Assembly: GCA_017983695.1 (NCBI GenBank)
Contig: JAGOAX010000002.1
Location: 124,001 to 188,000, forward strand
Length of the DNA: 64,000 nt
Origin: Ferruginibacter sp.
GTDB taxonomy: Bacteria > Bacteroidota > Bacteroidia > Chitinophagales > Chitinophagaceae
Direction: 5' to 3'
Position numbers and translations under genes: made by a program. Under the pieces are notes generated by a model. That model worked only from the letters and a program-made list of their open reading frames with translations. It made no database searches and was not told the DNA's origin. This document shows, piece after piece, positions 53,604-63,293 of this stretch. The number at the start of each line of letters is the position of its first letter. Positions within the stretch are counted from its first letter, which is position 1.

Positions 53604-53831
53604 GTGAATAAAATCAGGGATAAAAAGCTCTTAATCTCGTTCGGGAATCACCTGAGGCATTTACGTAAACAAAATAATTTATCACTTGAAGCCTTAGCGA
53701 ATGAAGCTGATGTGGAGATCAGCCAGATATACAGAATAGAAAAAGGGTTGATTAATCCAACCCTGTCAACTTTAAAAATATTGGCAAATGCATTAAATAT
53801 CCCCCTGCCTGAATTAATGGATTTCAAATAA
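53604..53831 (+). CDS. XRE-family helix-turn-helix regulator
   Basis: A 75-residue single-domain DNA-binding protein. The helix-turn-helix covers LISFGNHLRHLRKQNNLSLEALANEADVEISQIYRIEKG and the end is TLKILANALNIPLPELMDF. It starts with GTG 53604; no upstream ATG is in frame. It is divergent from the secreted Cys-rich protein gene, with a 26-bp palindrome between. A role as local repressor is inferred. Its stop is 2 bp from that of the convergent lipoprotein gene. Confidence 0.88.
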   Translation: MNKIRDKKLLISFGNHLRHLRKQNNLSLEALANEADVEISQIYRIEKGLINPTLSTLKILANALNIPLPELMDFK

Positions 53832-53833
53832 GT

Positions 53834-54253
53834 TTACTCACTCTTTGCCCCCAGCACTTTTAATGCCACACTATCTGTACCCTTGGGCGCAAAGTATTTG
53901 GTTTTAAAGTCCGCATTTTTACCGGGGCCAATAGTTTCAAAAATGGTTTCTACATCTTTTTCCAGTAAAGCGCCGGTCTTACTGTAAAAACTCAATTCTA
54001 CCTGTACATCTTTGTAAGCATTTATGGTGGCTTTGTTGGTTAGGGTGCCTTTTACAACAGTCTGGCCAACCAGATTTTTTTTATCATGCCCGTAAACGGA
54101 TAAAAAACGGACAGGATTTTTCTTTTCTGTTTCAGCAAGGGTTTCTTTAGTCTCTTCGTATTTATCTTTTTTGCCTTCGCCTTTTTTATCGCTGCTGTTA
54201 CAGGCGGCAGTAAACAAAAGAGCTGCAAATACAAATACCGGTAATTGTTTCAT
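53834..54253 (-). CDS. Lipoprotein with FxLYD-like domain
   Basis: A 139-residue lipoprotein (MKQLPVFVFAALLFTAAC lipobox; Cys18). After a lysine/glutamate-rich linker comes a beta-sandwich domain (FLSVYGHDKKNLVGQTVVKG to KYFAPKGTDSVALKVLG) like the FxLYD domain, which is common in envelope proteins of unknown role. ATG 54253 is used, since the residues before it do not resemble a signal peptide. It is divergent from upp. Confidence 0.7.
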   Translation of the reverse strand: MKQLPVFVFAALLFTAACNSSDKKGEGKKDKYEETKETLAETEKKNPVRFLSVYGHDKKNLVGQTVVKGTLTNKATINAYKDVQVELSFYSKTGALLEKDVETIFETIGPGKNADFKTKYFAPKGTDSVALKVLGAKSE

Positions 54254-54297
54254 TGGTTTTATTTTGTGCACAATAAAAATACATTTTTCCGAAATGC

Positions 54298-54328
54298 TTT
54301 GTTAAAAAATATTACTACCTTACTTTTG
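54298..54328 (+). promoter_or_regulatory. Consensus Bacteroidota promoter of upp
   Basis: TTTG (54298-54301), a 19-bp spacer and TACTTTTG (54321-54328) match TTTG-N19-TAnnTTTG completely. The start site is expected near 54333, giving a leader of about 30 nt. It excludes an in-frame TTG start at 54331. Confidence 0.8.
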
Positions 54329-54363
54329 AGTTGATTGACGACTGCGCAAAAACAACTGGTACC

Positions 54364-55014
54364 ATGGTAATAAATTTAAGCGAACAGCATTCTTTGGTAA
54401 GCAACTGGGTAAGTGAATTACGCAATGTGGATGTGCAAAATGACCGCATGAGGTTTAGAAGAAACCTGGAACGTATTGCCGAAGTGATCGGTTATGAAAT
54501 AAGCAAAAAAATGGACTGGGAGGAAAAAGAAATTACTACTCCTTTAGGCACTGCTGCTGCCAAACAACTTAAAGAGCAACCCGTGCTGGCAACAATTTTA
54601 CGTGCCGGGCTGGCCATGCATAACGGTTTATTAAATTATTTCGACAAGGCTGATAACGCATTCATCAGCGCTTACCGCAAACACCAACCAGACGGATCAT
54701 TTGAAATTAGCCTTGAATATATGAGTTGCCCCGATATTGAAGATCGTGTGCTGATCATTAGCGACCCCATGATTGCAACCGGCTCATCGTTGGTAAAATC
54801 TATCCAGTTTTTAAAAGAAGAGGGGAATATTAAAGAATTGCATATTGTTTGTGCCATTGCCTGCACGGTTGGTATAGAGTATGTGCTGAGGGCCCAACCT
54901 AAAGCTACTATCTGGTGCGGCGATATTGACGACGAGATTACTGCCAAAGGATATATTGTACCCGGACTTGGCGATGCCGGCGACCTGGCTTTTGGGGTAA
55001 AAATGCAGGGCTAA
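54364..55014 (+). CDS. upp: Uracil phosphoribosyltransferase
   Basis: This 216-residue salvage enzyme makes UMP from uracil and PRPP. The PRPP-binding loop is in VLIISDPMIATGSSLVKSI, with TILRAGLAMHNGLL and the uracil-binding end YIVPGLGDAGDLAFG. It starts at ATG 54364 (MVINLSEQHSLVSNW), the family start. A full consensus promoter lies upstream. No obvious regulator binding site is seen. Confidence 0.95.
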   Translation: MVINLSEQHSLVSNWVSELRNVDVQNDRMRFRRNLERIAEVIGYEISKKMDWEEKEITTPLGTAAAKQLKEQPVLATILRAGLAMHNGLLNYFDKADNAFISAYRKHQPDGSFEISLEYMSCPDIEDRVLIISDPMIATGSSLVKSIQFLKEEGNIKELHIVCAIACTVGIEYVLRAQPKATIWCGDIDDEITAKGYIVPGLGDAGDLAFGVKMQG

Positions 55015-55195
55015 TTCTCTTTTTGGTGCAGTTTTTGTATTTTAAGTGGTGTTCCGTACTATAATTTGCCCAACCTTACTAAAGATTTTCAGCCCCTTAC
55101 ACAAAAAGGCCTGTTAAAGCCGGAACAAATGAATTAATTCTACGCAGCTTTTTGCTGCAAATCCTTATCTTTAAACTTCTGAACTGTATAGTAAA

Positions 55196-56197
55196 ATGAG
55201 AAAATTAATTGTTATTGTAAGTGCCCTGCTTTTGGCTTTTAGTGCTAATGCACAAGATCCACATTTTTCGCAATTCTTTGCTTCCCCACTAACTTTAAAC
55301 CCTGCCTTTACCGGAAAGTTTAATGGTTTATGGCGTTTAGCTGCTAACCATAGAGATCAATGGCCATCTATTCCAAAAGCATATGTTACCTCAAGTGCTT
55401 CAATTGATTTTCCGATTTTAACCAGTAAGGTGCCGGAAAATGATATTTTTGGTGTTGGGCTTTCAGGCTTATCGGATGCCAGTGCCAACAGTATTTTAAA
55501 ATTGAATTATGGTTCTGCTTCAATGTCGTACCACAAAGCTTTAGATGAAAATGGGTACAGTACTATTGGCGCAGGTTTCCAGGCAACTTATTCCAGCTTA
55601 AATTTAGATATTACCAAATTAACTTTTGAAGATATGCTTACCCAAAACGGGTTTACGGGTACCACAACGGATATTTTAACAAATGGCAGTAACCAAAGCT
55701 ATTTTGATGTAAATGCCGGTGTATTATACTCCGGTTCAAGTAATGGTATCAACAACTATTATGCTGGTGTTTCAATGTACCATATCAACAGGCCGAAGGT
55801 TAGTTTTAAAGATAAAAACTGGTTTTTAAGCGGTCGTATTACAGTACATGGTGGTGGTTCTTTTCCTGTAAGTGATGTAATAACCATTCACAGTTCTGTA
55901 ATTCATCAAATACAAAATAAAGCAAGTGAAACCACTATTGGTGCTGCCATTGCAGCTAATTTAAACCAGGATCAGGAAAAACCAACCAGTGTTTATTTAG
56001 GCAGCTGGGTGCGTTTTAATGATGCCGTGGTACCATATATCGGGCTTGAATTTGGCGGGTTAAGAATTGGAGCCAGTTACGATATGAATATCTCCAGTTT
56101 AAAAGCTGCAACTAATACACGTGGCGGTTCCGAGATTTCTTTGATCTACATTAAACAGCCTGCAGAGAACAAGGGGATTCCATGTCCTAAATTTTAG
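55196..56197 (+). CDS. PorP/SprF-family outer-membrane protein
   Basis: A 333-residue beta-barrel protein with a signal peptide ending ANAQ. DPHFSQFFASPLTLNPAFTGKF at the mature start is the family signature. PorP/SprF proteins dock T9SS substrates, often those with type B (CHU_C) domains, at the outer membrane. The next gene, 156 bp downstream, encodes a large T9SS substrate, and such pairing is common. A -7-like box TATCTTTA lies at 55166-55173. Confidence 0.9.
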   Translation: MRKLIVIVSALLLAFSANAQDPHFSQFFASPLTLNPAFTGKFNGLWRLAANHRDQWPSIPKAYVTSSASIDFPILTSKVPENDIFGVGLSGLSDASANSILKLNYGSASMSYHKALDENGYSTIGAGFQATYSSLNLDITKLTFEDMLTQNGFTGTTTDILTNGSNQSYFDVNAGVLYSGSSNGINNYYAGVSMYHINRPKVSFKDKNWFLSGRITVHGGGSFPVSDVITIHSSVIHQIQNKASETTIGAAIAANLNQDQEKPTSVYLGSWVRFNDAVVPYIGLEFGGLRIGASYDMNISSLKAATNTRGGSEISLIYIKQPAENKGIPCPKF

Positions 56198-56353
56198 AGT
56201 AAACCACATATAATCCTTCAACAAAAAAAAATTTTGTATTGACCGGGATTTAGTTTTACAGCCGAGTAAAAACAGCAAAATATAACTGGCTGTATAAAAT
56301 ATTTCTGCGCCGTAAATACGTTTATTTTTATCAATTTATATCAGTAATTAAAT

Positions 56354-59300
56354 ATGAAAAAAAATTACCTGTCCCTTTTCCCGGTTTTATTTAGTATCGT
56401 TTTAAGTTTATCTTTTACAAGTTGTAACCAAAACACACAAAGAGAAGAAAATGAAGAATACGATAACCCTGATAAAGCTGCAGCCTGGCAATTTAAAAGA
56501 ACAAAAGACCCTGCAACAGGAAAAGTACCCCAAGATATAATGTGGCAGTCTGTTTTACATACACAGGCTTTAAAAAATCAGTTTATTAACGCTCCAAATT
56601 CATCAACTGCATTAAACTGGACAGAAAGAGGCTCTTACACAGATGCTCCAGGTCCTTTTGGAAATTCAAGACCGCCAGGATCTGTTACAAGTGGCCGTAT
56701 TGATGCCATATTGGTAGATAAAGCTGATCCAACTGGTAAAACCGTATTTATAGGTGGCGATATGGGTGGTCTTTGGAAAACTACAGATATAACAACTAAC
56801 CCAGCCACATGGACCTTGATCAATGATTTTATGGGTAACCTTATAATTTCGGCAATAACACAAGACCCCACCAATAATGATATCATGTACTTTAGTACAG
56901 GTGAAGCATATTATGGTGGCGAACTTGGTATTGGTGTTTTTAAAAGTATTGACCATGGTGTTACCTGGAATTTATTACCCAGCACTGCAGCAGTAACAAG
57001 AAGTTCAAAAATCCTTTGCGATTTTCAGGGGAATGTTTATTTGGCTTCAAACGGCATCACCGGTGGCGGTGGTTTATTACGATCTACAAATGGAGGTACC
57101 AACTGGACGGATATTACACCTACAGGATTAAGCAACCGCATTTGTGATCTTGAAATCACATCTACTACAGGCCCAGGCCGTTTACATGTTGTTACCGGTA
57201 TTTCTTCGGCCATGGGTTACAGGTTTACCGATAACCCTGCAACAGTAACCAGTGGCACGTGGACGACACCAACAACAAATTTTACTACCGCAGCTTTAAA
57301 AAGAGCAGAAATAGCAGTGAGTGGAAATACTTTATTTGCATTACCTGTAGATGCCAATAACGAAGTACCAACCATTTATAAATCTGTAGATGGAGGCGAC
57401 AACTGGGCACCAACTGCAGGGCAACCGACGGCAGGCTGGGCTACAGGTCAGGGGTGGTATGCATTAGCTGCGGCAATAAATCCTTCGGATGCCAACCAAT
57501 GTGTTATTGGTGGATTAGACAATTACAAAACAACCAATGGCGGCGCTAGCTGGACAAAAATTTCTGTATGGGTAGGTAATTCCGGAAACTATGTTCATGC
57601 TGATCAACATACAAGCATTTGGTACGACAATGGAAATAAATTTCTTTTTGGCAGTGATGGTGGTATTTTTTACTCTGCAGATGGAGGTATAACTGCAGTT
57701 AACAGAAATGTAGGCCTTCGTTTAAAAGAATTTTATTCCTGTGCAATTCATCCAACATTAACCAATTATTTTTTAGCCGGCGCACAAGACAACGGCACAC
57801 ACCAGTTTAATGGTGCAGGTTTAACCAGTTCAATTGAAATTACAGGAGGTGATGGTGCTTATGTTGATATAGACCAGGATCAGCCACAATACCAATTTGG
57901 GGCTTATATTTATAATCAGTACCGGAGAAGTACCAATGGTGGCACGAGTTGGAGCAGTATTAATTTTTCAAGTTCTGCAGGCGAATTTATAAACCCTTTT
58001 GATTATGATGACCTGGGCAACCGAATGTATTGTTGTTACTCAGCCGGGCAATATTTAAGATGGGAAAATCCACAAATCGGAAACACAACCACAACTGTTT
58101 CAATGCCTTTATTTAACGGAGGCCTTGCAGAAGCCATCTCTGTTTCACCTTATACGGCTAACCGTGTTTATTTTGGCACCAGTAATGGTCGTGTGATTAA
58201 AGTAGATAATGCAGAAGCAACAACGCCAACAGCTGTAAATATTACCGGTGCCGGAATGCCCGGTGGTGGCTTTGTAAACAGTATCAGTGTGGGCAGCAGT
58301 GATCAAAATTTAGTAGCCTGTTTTTCAAATTACGGTGTTACCAATGTTTGGGTATCGGCAGATGGTGGAACAACCTGGACCGGGCAAGACGGTACATTAC
58401 CTAATATACCAGTTTACTGGGCTGTGTTTCATCCTGACGATAATAATAAAATGATTATTGCAACTGAAACGGGGGTGTGGGAAACAGATGCTTTAAATGG
58501 AGCCGCTACTGTTTGGATACCCAGCCCTAATTTTCCAACAGTAAGAACATCTATGCTTAAATACAGAAGCAGCGATCGTACTTTATTGGCTTCTACCTAC
58601 GGCCGTGGTTTATGGACAACAACAATAGCAGCCGGTTGTACTTCTGCTGGTATTGCAACACAGCCTGCTAACACAGCTGCATGTGTTGCTGCAAATGCAA
58701 CATTTACTTTGGCCGCAAGCGGTACAGGATATCAATGGGAGGAAAGCACCAACGGTGGTGGTACCTGGGCCAATATTACCAATGGTGGAATTTATGGCGG
58801 CGCTTTAACCACAACACTCACACTTACTGGTGTAACTGCCCTAATGAATACCTATCAATACCGTTGTGTGGTAACGGGTAACTGTGCCCCGTTAACTGCA
58901 ACATCAACAAGTGCAATACTAACAGTAAATGCTTTAACAAATATTAGCAGCCAGCCAACACCAGTTACAATATGTGCAAATGCAAACACGTCATTTAGTG
59001 TTGCTGCAACTGGTACTGCTTTAACCTATCAATGGCAGGTAAGTACAAATGGTGGTGTTAGTTTTAGTAATTTAAGTAATGGAGCACCTTACTCTACTGT
59101 TACAACAAACACTTTAAATATAACTGCAGCTACTACAACGTTAAATACTTATCAATATCGCTGTGTTATAAGCGGCTTATGTACACCGGTAAATTCAACA
59201 GCAACTGTATTAACAGTAAATGCTGCGCCGACAGTAACCACTCAGCCAGCTAATACATCAATTTGTGCAGGCAATAATGTAAGCTTTAGTGTTGGAGCAG

Positions 59301-61168
59301 TTGGCGCAGGCTTAACTTATCAATGGCAACTTAGTACCGATGGAGGTGTAACATTTAATAATATTGGTGGAGCAACGGCTGTTACTTATAGCTTTGTCGC
59401 TTTACTGGCTCAAAATAATAATCAATACCGTTGTGTGGTAAGTGGTACCTGTACCCCTGCAGCCACATCGGCTGCTGCTATATTATCAGTAGGCACTACA
59501 TTAATAATTAATTCTCAACCGGCTGCTGCAATAGTTTGTGCAGGGGCCAATACAGCTTACTCAGTTAATGTTTCGGGCACAGTAACCTATCAATGGCAGG
59601 TAAGCACCGATGGCGGTATTACTTATACCAACATTACCAATGGCGGTATTTATTCTAATGCTACCACGGCTACCTTAACATTAACAGGTGTTCCTGCAAC
59701 AGCAAATAATAATTTATACCGTTGCGCTGTTTCCGGTAGTTGTCCTACCATCAACTCTAACAGTGCAATATTAACTGTAAACACCTCTCCTTCATTTACA
59801 ACACAACCTGCAGCCAGCAGTACTATCTGTGCTGCACAAAACACTTCGTTTACAGTTGCTGCTGTTGGTACTGCTGTAACCTATCAATGGCAGGTAAGTA
59901 CAAATGGCGGCGTAACTTTTGCCAATCTTACAAATGGAGGTGTATATAATAATGTTACTACCACAACCTTATCTATAACAGGTGCAACAGCAGCTATGAA
60001 TACTTATAAATACAGGTGTATTGCAAATGGCACCTGTGCTCCTTATGATTCAAGCAGCATTGCCACATTAACAGTGCATACGCCTGTAGCTGTAAGTACT
60101 AATCCGACCGGTACAACTGTTTGTGAAAACAGTAATGCAAGCTTTACTGTTGTTGCAAGCGGTACAACCCCATCTTACCAATGGCAGGTAAGTACCGATG
60201 GCGGCGCAACATATAACAATGTTGCAAATAGTGGTGTTTACTCAGGCGCTACCACTCCTACATTAAATTTGGCCGGAGTAAACTTTGGCTTAAATAATAC
60301 CCTTTACCGTTGTGTGATTAATGGCACAGCACTTTGTGGCGCTACCGTTTCCGGTATTGCATCACTGGTTGTAAATCCTGCACCACCTGCTGCTACCGTT
60401 ACTGGTGGTGGTACGTATTGTGTGGGCAGCAATGGTGTTGCAGTTGGTTTAAGCAACTCTGCAACCGGAATTAATTATCAACTGCAACTGGCCGGTGTAA
60501 ATACAGGAACACCGCTTGCTGGAACCGGTGGTGCATTAAATTTTGGTAACAAAACAACTGCTGGCATATACACAGTAATTGCTACCAATACCGCAACAGG
60601 ATGTACAAAACAAATGACGGGTAATGTATCTGTAGTTATAAATCCGCTGCCAACAATAGCTTTGAATGCAGCCCCTTATAAAAATCTGTACCCAGGTTTA
60701 CAAACCACAATTACTGCTACAGCAACTACAACAGCAACTCCAAATACCATTACTTATTTTTGGTTTAAAAATAATACGCCAATTGCAAATACATCTAACA
60801 CTATTGCGGTAAATATCAGCAGCCTTGGTGATTACAGGGTTACAGTTATTGATGCTAACGGCTGTATTAACCAATCGCAGGTAGTTACAATTGCAGATTC
60901 CGCTAACAGTAACCTGTTTATTTTCCCAAGCCCCAACGACGGCTTGTTTAATATAGCTTATTATAACCAGGGTGGGGCCAGCTTAAAACGTACTGTAGCT
61001 ATCTTTAGTAATAAAGGAGAAAAGGTGTACAACAAAGATTTTCAAATAACCCAGGCATATCAATTATTAAACATTGACATGCGGAAACATGGTGCCGGTA
61101 TTTATTATGTTGTATTAAGTGATGCTAATAGCATTAAACTTAAAACCGGCAAAGTACTGGTCAGGTAA
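56354..61168 (+). CDS. Giant surface protein: BNR propeller, six Ig-like repeats and T9SS sorting domain
   Basis: A 1604-residue protein. The signal peptide MKKNYLSLFPVLFSIVLSL continues to SFTSC, a lipobox. Residues 90-750 are BNR/sortilin-like propellers with SxDGGxxW repeats (STNGGTNWTD, SVDGGDNWAP, SADGGTTWTG). Six Ig-like repeats of about 90-98 residues follow (about 760-1340), each with YQWxxSTxGG and YRC. Two further beta modules and a type A T9SS sorting domain (FIFPSPNDGLFNI to VLVR, about 1520-1604) close it. A lipid anchor together with a T9SS domain is unusual. It probably works in adhesion or polymer binding with the upstream PorP/SprF protein. Confidence 0.85.
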   Translation: MKKNYLSLFPVLFSIVLSLSFTSCNQNTQREENEEYDNPDKAAAWQFKRTKDPATGKVPQDIMWQSVLHTQALKNQFINAPNSSTALNWTERGSYTDAPGPFGNSRPPGSVTSGRIDAILVDKADPTGKTVFIGGDMGGLWKTTDITTNPATWTLINDFMGNLIISAITQDPTNNDIMYFSTGEAYYGGELGIGVFKSIDHGVTWNLLPSTAAVTRSSKILCDFQGNVYLASNGITGGGGLLRSTNGGTNWTDITPTGLSNRICDLEITSTTGPGRLHVVTGISSAMGYRFTDNPATVTSGTWTTPTTNFTTAALKRAEIAVSGNTLFALPVDANNEVPTIYKSVDGGDNWAPTAGQPTAGWATGQGWYALAAAINPSDANQCVIGGLDNYKTTNGGASWTKISVWVGNSGNYVHADQHTSIWYDNGNKFLFGSDGGIFYSADGGITAVNRNVGLRLKEFYSCAIHPTLTNYFLAGAQDNGTHQFNGAGLTSSIEITGGDGAYVDIDQDQPQYQFGAYIYNQYRRSTNGGTSWSSINFSSSAGEFINPFDYDDLGNRMYCCYSAGQYLRWENPQIGNTTTTVSMPLFNGGLAEAISVSPYTANRVYFGTSNGRVIKVDNAEATTPTAVNITGAGMPGGGFVNSISVGSSDQNLVACFSNYGVTNVWVSADGGTTWTGQDGTLPNIPVYWAVFHPDDNNKMIIATETGVWETDALNGAATVWIPSPNFPTVRTSMLKYRSSDRTLLASTYGRGLWTTTIAAGCTSAGIATQPANTAACVAANATFTLAASGTGYQWEESTNGGGTWANITNGGIYGGALTTTLTLTGVTALMNTYQYRCVVTGNCAPLTATSTSAILTVNALTNISSQPTPVTICANANTSFSVAATGTALTYQWQVSTNGGVSFSNLSNGAPYSTVTTNTLNITAATTTLNTYQYRCVISGLCTPVNSTATVLTVNAAPTVTTQPANTSICAGNNVSFSVGAVGAGLTYQWQLSTDGGVTFNNIGGATAVTYSFVALLAQNNNQYRCVVSGTCTPAATSAAAILSVGTTLIINSQPAAAIVCAGANTAYSVNVSGTVTYQWQVSTDGGITYTNITNGGIYSNATTATLTLTGVPATANNNLYRCAVSGSCPTINSNSAILTVNTSPSFTTQPAASSTICAAQNTSFTVAAVGTAVTYQWQVSTNGGVTFANLTNGGVYNNVTTTTLSITGATAAMNTYKYRCIANGTCAPYDSSSIATLTVHTPVAVSTNPTGTTVCENSNASFTVVASGTTPSYQWQVSTDGGATYNNVANSGVYSGATTPTLNLAGVNFGLNNTLYRCVINGTALCGATVSGIASLVVNPAPPAATVTGGGTYCVGSNGVAVGLSNSATGINYQLQLAGVNTGTPLAGTGGALNFGNKTTAGIYTVIATNTATGCTKQMTGNVSVVINPLPTIALNAAPYKNLYPGLQTTITATATTTATPNTITYFWFKNNTPIANTSNTIAVNISSLGDYRVTVIDANGCINQSQVVTIADSANSNLFIFPSPNDGLFNIAYYNQGGASLKRTVAIFSNKGEKVYNKDFQITQAYQLLNIDMRKHGAGIYYVVLSDANSIKLKTGKVLVR
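58632..60380 (+). repeat. Six tandem Ig-like repeats
   Basis: Six units spaced 270-295 bp share a TATCAATGGCAGGTAAGTAC-like core (near 59027, 59318, 59588, 59882 and 60175, with a weaker copy near 58728). DNA identity is high in the core, showing recent duplication or gene conversion. Copy number may vary between strains. Confidence 0.8.
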
Positions 61169-61183
61169 TTTTTTATAAGGAAT

Positions 61184-61216
61184 AAAAGCTCCCGACTTAC
61201 AACGGGAGTTTTTTAT
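61184..61216 (+). terminator. Terminator of the giant surface protein gene
   Basis: An 8-bp stem with one G-U (61187-61194 with 61203-61210) and an 8-nt loop is followed by a T-rich tract. Confidence 0.8.
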
Positions 61217-61284
61217 TACCGAAATCTTCTTAATTAAAAAAAATATCCCTTTAAGTTTAACCATTACTTCAATTCTAATTTATA

Positions 61285-61833
61285 ATGACGATTAAAATTG
61301 ATACTGCTATTTCGTTAGAGTTGCTGGATAAAAAACATACAACAGCAACTTTTGAACTGATAACTACCAACAGGCATCATTTAAGAGAATGGTTACCCTG
61401 GGTAGATAACATGCGTAGCATAGAAAACTTTGAAGCATATATCCGCAAATCAAAAAAAGAAAAAGAGGAAGGAACAGATTTTGGTTTTGTTATCATTTTC
61501 AATAATGCTGTTGCCGGCAGAATTGGTTTACATAATATAGACCAGCAAAATAAAATAGCTTCAATCGGGTATTGGCTTGGAGCAGCATTTGAAAAAAAAG
61601 GTATAATAACAAAATGCTGTAGAGCAATTATTGATTTTGGTTTTACACAACTCAATCTTAACCGGATAGAAATAAGATGTGCAGTAGAAAATTTTAAAAG
61701 TAAGGCTGTACCAGAGCGGCTTAATTTTAAACAGGAAGGTATTTTAAATCAAGCTGAATTTGTAAATAATAAAATTCTTGACCTGTATGTTTATGCCTTA
61801 CTTAAAGAGGAATGGCAGCATAAATCTATTTAA
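61285..61833 (+). CDS. RimJ/RimL-type N-acetyltransferase
   Basis: A 182-residue GNAT of the RimJ/RimL group, whose members acetylate N-terminal amines of ribosomal proteins or small amines. It has LREWLPWVDN, GRIGLHNIDQQNKIASIGYWLG and the acetyl-CoA signature FEKKGIITKCCRAIIDFGF, then LNRIEIRCAVENFKSKAVPERLNF. The substrate is not predictable. It converges with the glycosylase gene, with 6 bp between the stops. Confidence 0.88.
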   Translation: MTIKIDTAISLELLDKKHTTATFELITTNRHHLREWLPWVDNMRSIENFEAYIRKSKKEKEEGTDFGFVIIFNNAVAGRIGLHNIDQQNKIASIGYWLGAAFEKKGIITKCCRAIIDFGFTQLNLNRIEIRCAVENFKSKAVPERLNFKQEGILNQAEFVNNKILDLYVYALLKEEWQHKSI

Positions 61834-61839
61834 CCGGTT

Positions 61840-62445
61840 TTACTTATTGGGATAGCCGCTTACATATTTATTCCCTTTTATAAAAAATCGGTAGGGATAT
61901 AAAGCAGCAAGACCAGCACTTTCTACACCAATACGTTTACTTTCTCCAATAGTGTTGTCAATTTCCCAATCATCTTCCCCTATAAAAATTTTATTACCTG
62001 ATAAATGTATTCCTGAGTGATCTTTTGAAATGCCCATCGCCTTTCCCACATTGCCCGGCCCCTTCGTTAAGGTATTATCTAATTTTATTTTACCGGTGCG
62101 TTGCAGCATGATATCAATACCCTGCAGCGGTTCTACTGCTCTTATTAAAACTGCATCGGGAATATTCTGTTTATTGGTAACTACATTAAACAAATGATGC
62201 ATGCCGTAGCAGATATAAACATATGCCGTGCCTGGTGATGCATACATATGTTCATTACGTGCAGTACGCTTACCGCCAAAAGAATGAGAGGCTTTATCAG
62301 TAATTCCTATATAGGCTTCGGTTTCTACAATTCTGCCGCTTGTAACAAGGCCGTTAAGTTTTGTAATTATTATTTTACCTAATAGGTCTTTCGCAATCTG
62401 CACAACATCTTTCCTGTCATAAAATTCTATTGGTAATTTCTTCAT
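61840..62445 (-). CDS. 3-methyladenine DNA glycosylase (AAG/MPG type)
   Basis: A 201-residue AAG-family glycosylase that removes alkylated or deaminated purines. It has VQIAKDLLGKIII, the catalytic VETEAYIG segment, the substrate-pocket HMYASPGTAYVYICYGMHHLFNVV, and the GPGNVGKAMGIS loop. ATG 62445 (MKKLPIEFYDRKDV) is used because the longer frame upstream overlaps the EI24 gene and does not look like protein. It is divergent from the EI24 gene. Confidence 0.92.
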   Translation of the reverse strand: MKKLPIEFYDRKDVVQIAKDLLGKIIITKLNGLVTSGRIVETEAYIGITDKASHSFGGKRTARNEHMYASPGTAYVYICYGMHHLFNVVTNKQNIPDAVLIRAVEPLQGIDIMLQRTGKIKLDNTLTKGPGNVGKAMGISKDHSGIHLSGNKIFIGEDDWEIDNTIGESKRIGVESAGLAALYPYRFFIKGNKYVSGYPNK

Positions 62446-62499
62446 TATATCTTTAACTTTAAAGCAAAAATAAAGAATAGCCAACAAGGATAAACAAGC

Positions 62500-63270
62500 A
62501 TGCTCAAAGAAATCATAACAGCCATCCAGGCATATTTTCAAACACACCGGTTTATTATTAAGCACCGTTTGTGGAAATGGATATTCATCCCGGGCTTGAT
62601 ATATGCACTTCTTTTTTGCGTGGGTATTTATTTTTTCTGGAAGTCGAGCAACTATGCCATTGACTTTATGTTATTGAAAACTGGCGTTAAAGACTGGATT
62701 CAAAAAATGCAAAATGGCTGGTTAAGTTGGTTTATCATCTTTGCACAGTTAATGTTGCACATGGTTTTAATGCTGTTTTACTTTTCTTTATTTAAATACC
62801 TCTTCCTCATCATCGGCTCACCGCTGTTTGCTTTTTTAAGTGAAAAAACAGAAGCAATAATGGAAGGCAAAGATTTCCCGTTCAGCTTCACCCAATTAAT
62901 TAAAGATATTATAAGAGGTATCCGTATTGCGCTACGTAATATGTTATGGCAAACTGTTTATGCAGTCTCCATTTTTATTTTAGCTTTTATACCTGTAATC
63001 GGCTGGATAACTCCATTAATTGCACTGATGGTAGAGTGTTATTACCTTGGTTTTTCCATGCTGGATTATAGTTGTGAAAGGCATAAATTATCAACATCGC
63101 AAAGCATTGCTTTTATTGGTAAACATAAAGGCCTTGCAATTGGTAACGGCATGATTTTTTTCCTAATGCACCTGATTCCTTTTTTAGGCTGGGTGCTGGC
63201 ACCGGGCTATGCCGTAATTGCAGCTACAATAAGTTTATATGGCGATAAAGAAACCAAACTGACAGTATAA
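62500..63270 (+). CDS. EI24/CysZ-like membrane protein
   Basis: A 256-residue membrane protein of the EI24 family with four or more hydrophobic segments (about 27-49, 80-110, 146-185, 220-245). FPFSFTQLIKDIIRGIRIALRNMLWQT and the CYYLGFSMLDYSCERHKLS motif are typical. CysZ, a relative, imports sulfate, but this branch is not characterised. It is followed 23 bp downstream by the RsmI-like gene and is probably co-transcribed. Confidence 0.85.
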   Translation: MLKEIITAIQAYFQTHRFIIKHRLWKWIFIPGLIYALLFCVGIYFFWKSSNYAIDFMLLKTGVKDWIQKMQNGWLSWFIIFAQLMLHMVLMLFYFSLFKYLFLIIGSPLFAFLSEKTEAIMEGKDFPFSFTQLIKDIIRGIRIALRNMLWQTVYAVSIFILAFIPVIGWITPLIALMVECYYLGFSMLDYSCERHKLSTSQSIAFIGKHKGLAIGNGMIFFLMHLIPFLGWVLAPGYAVIAATISLYGDKETKLTV

Positions 63271-63293
63271 CTAAATTTTTATAAAGCAAGATA

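Noticed and set aside
58632..60380. Regularly spaced repeats as a CRISPR array
   Set aside because: Units are 270-295 bp, in frame and protein-coding (Ig-like domains).
62446..62565. 40-residue N-terminal extension of the DNA glycosylase
   Set aside because: It overlaps the divergent EI24 gene and is cysteine-rich and unlike the family; MKKLPIEFYDRKDV is the usual start.
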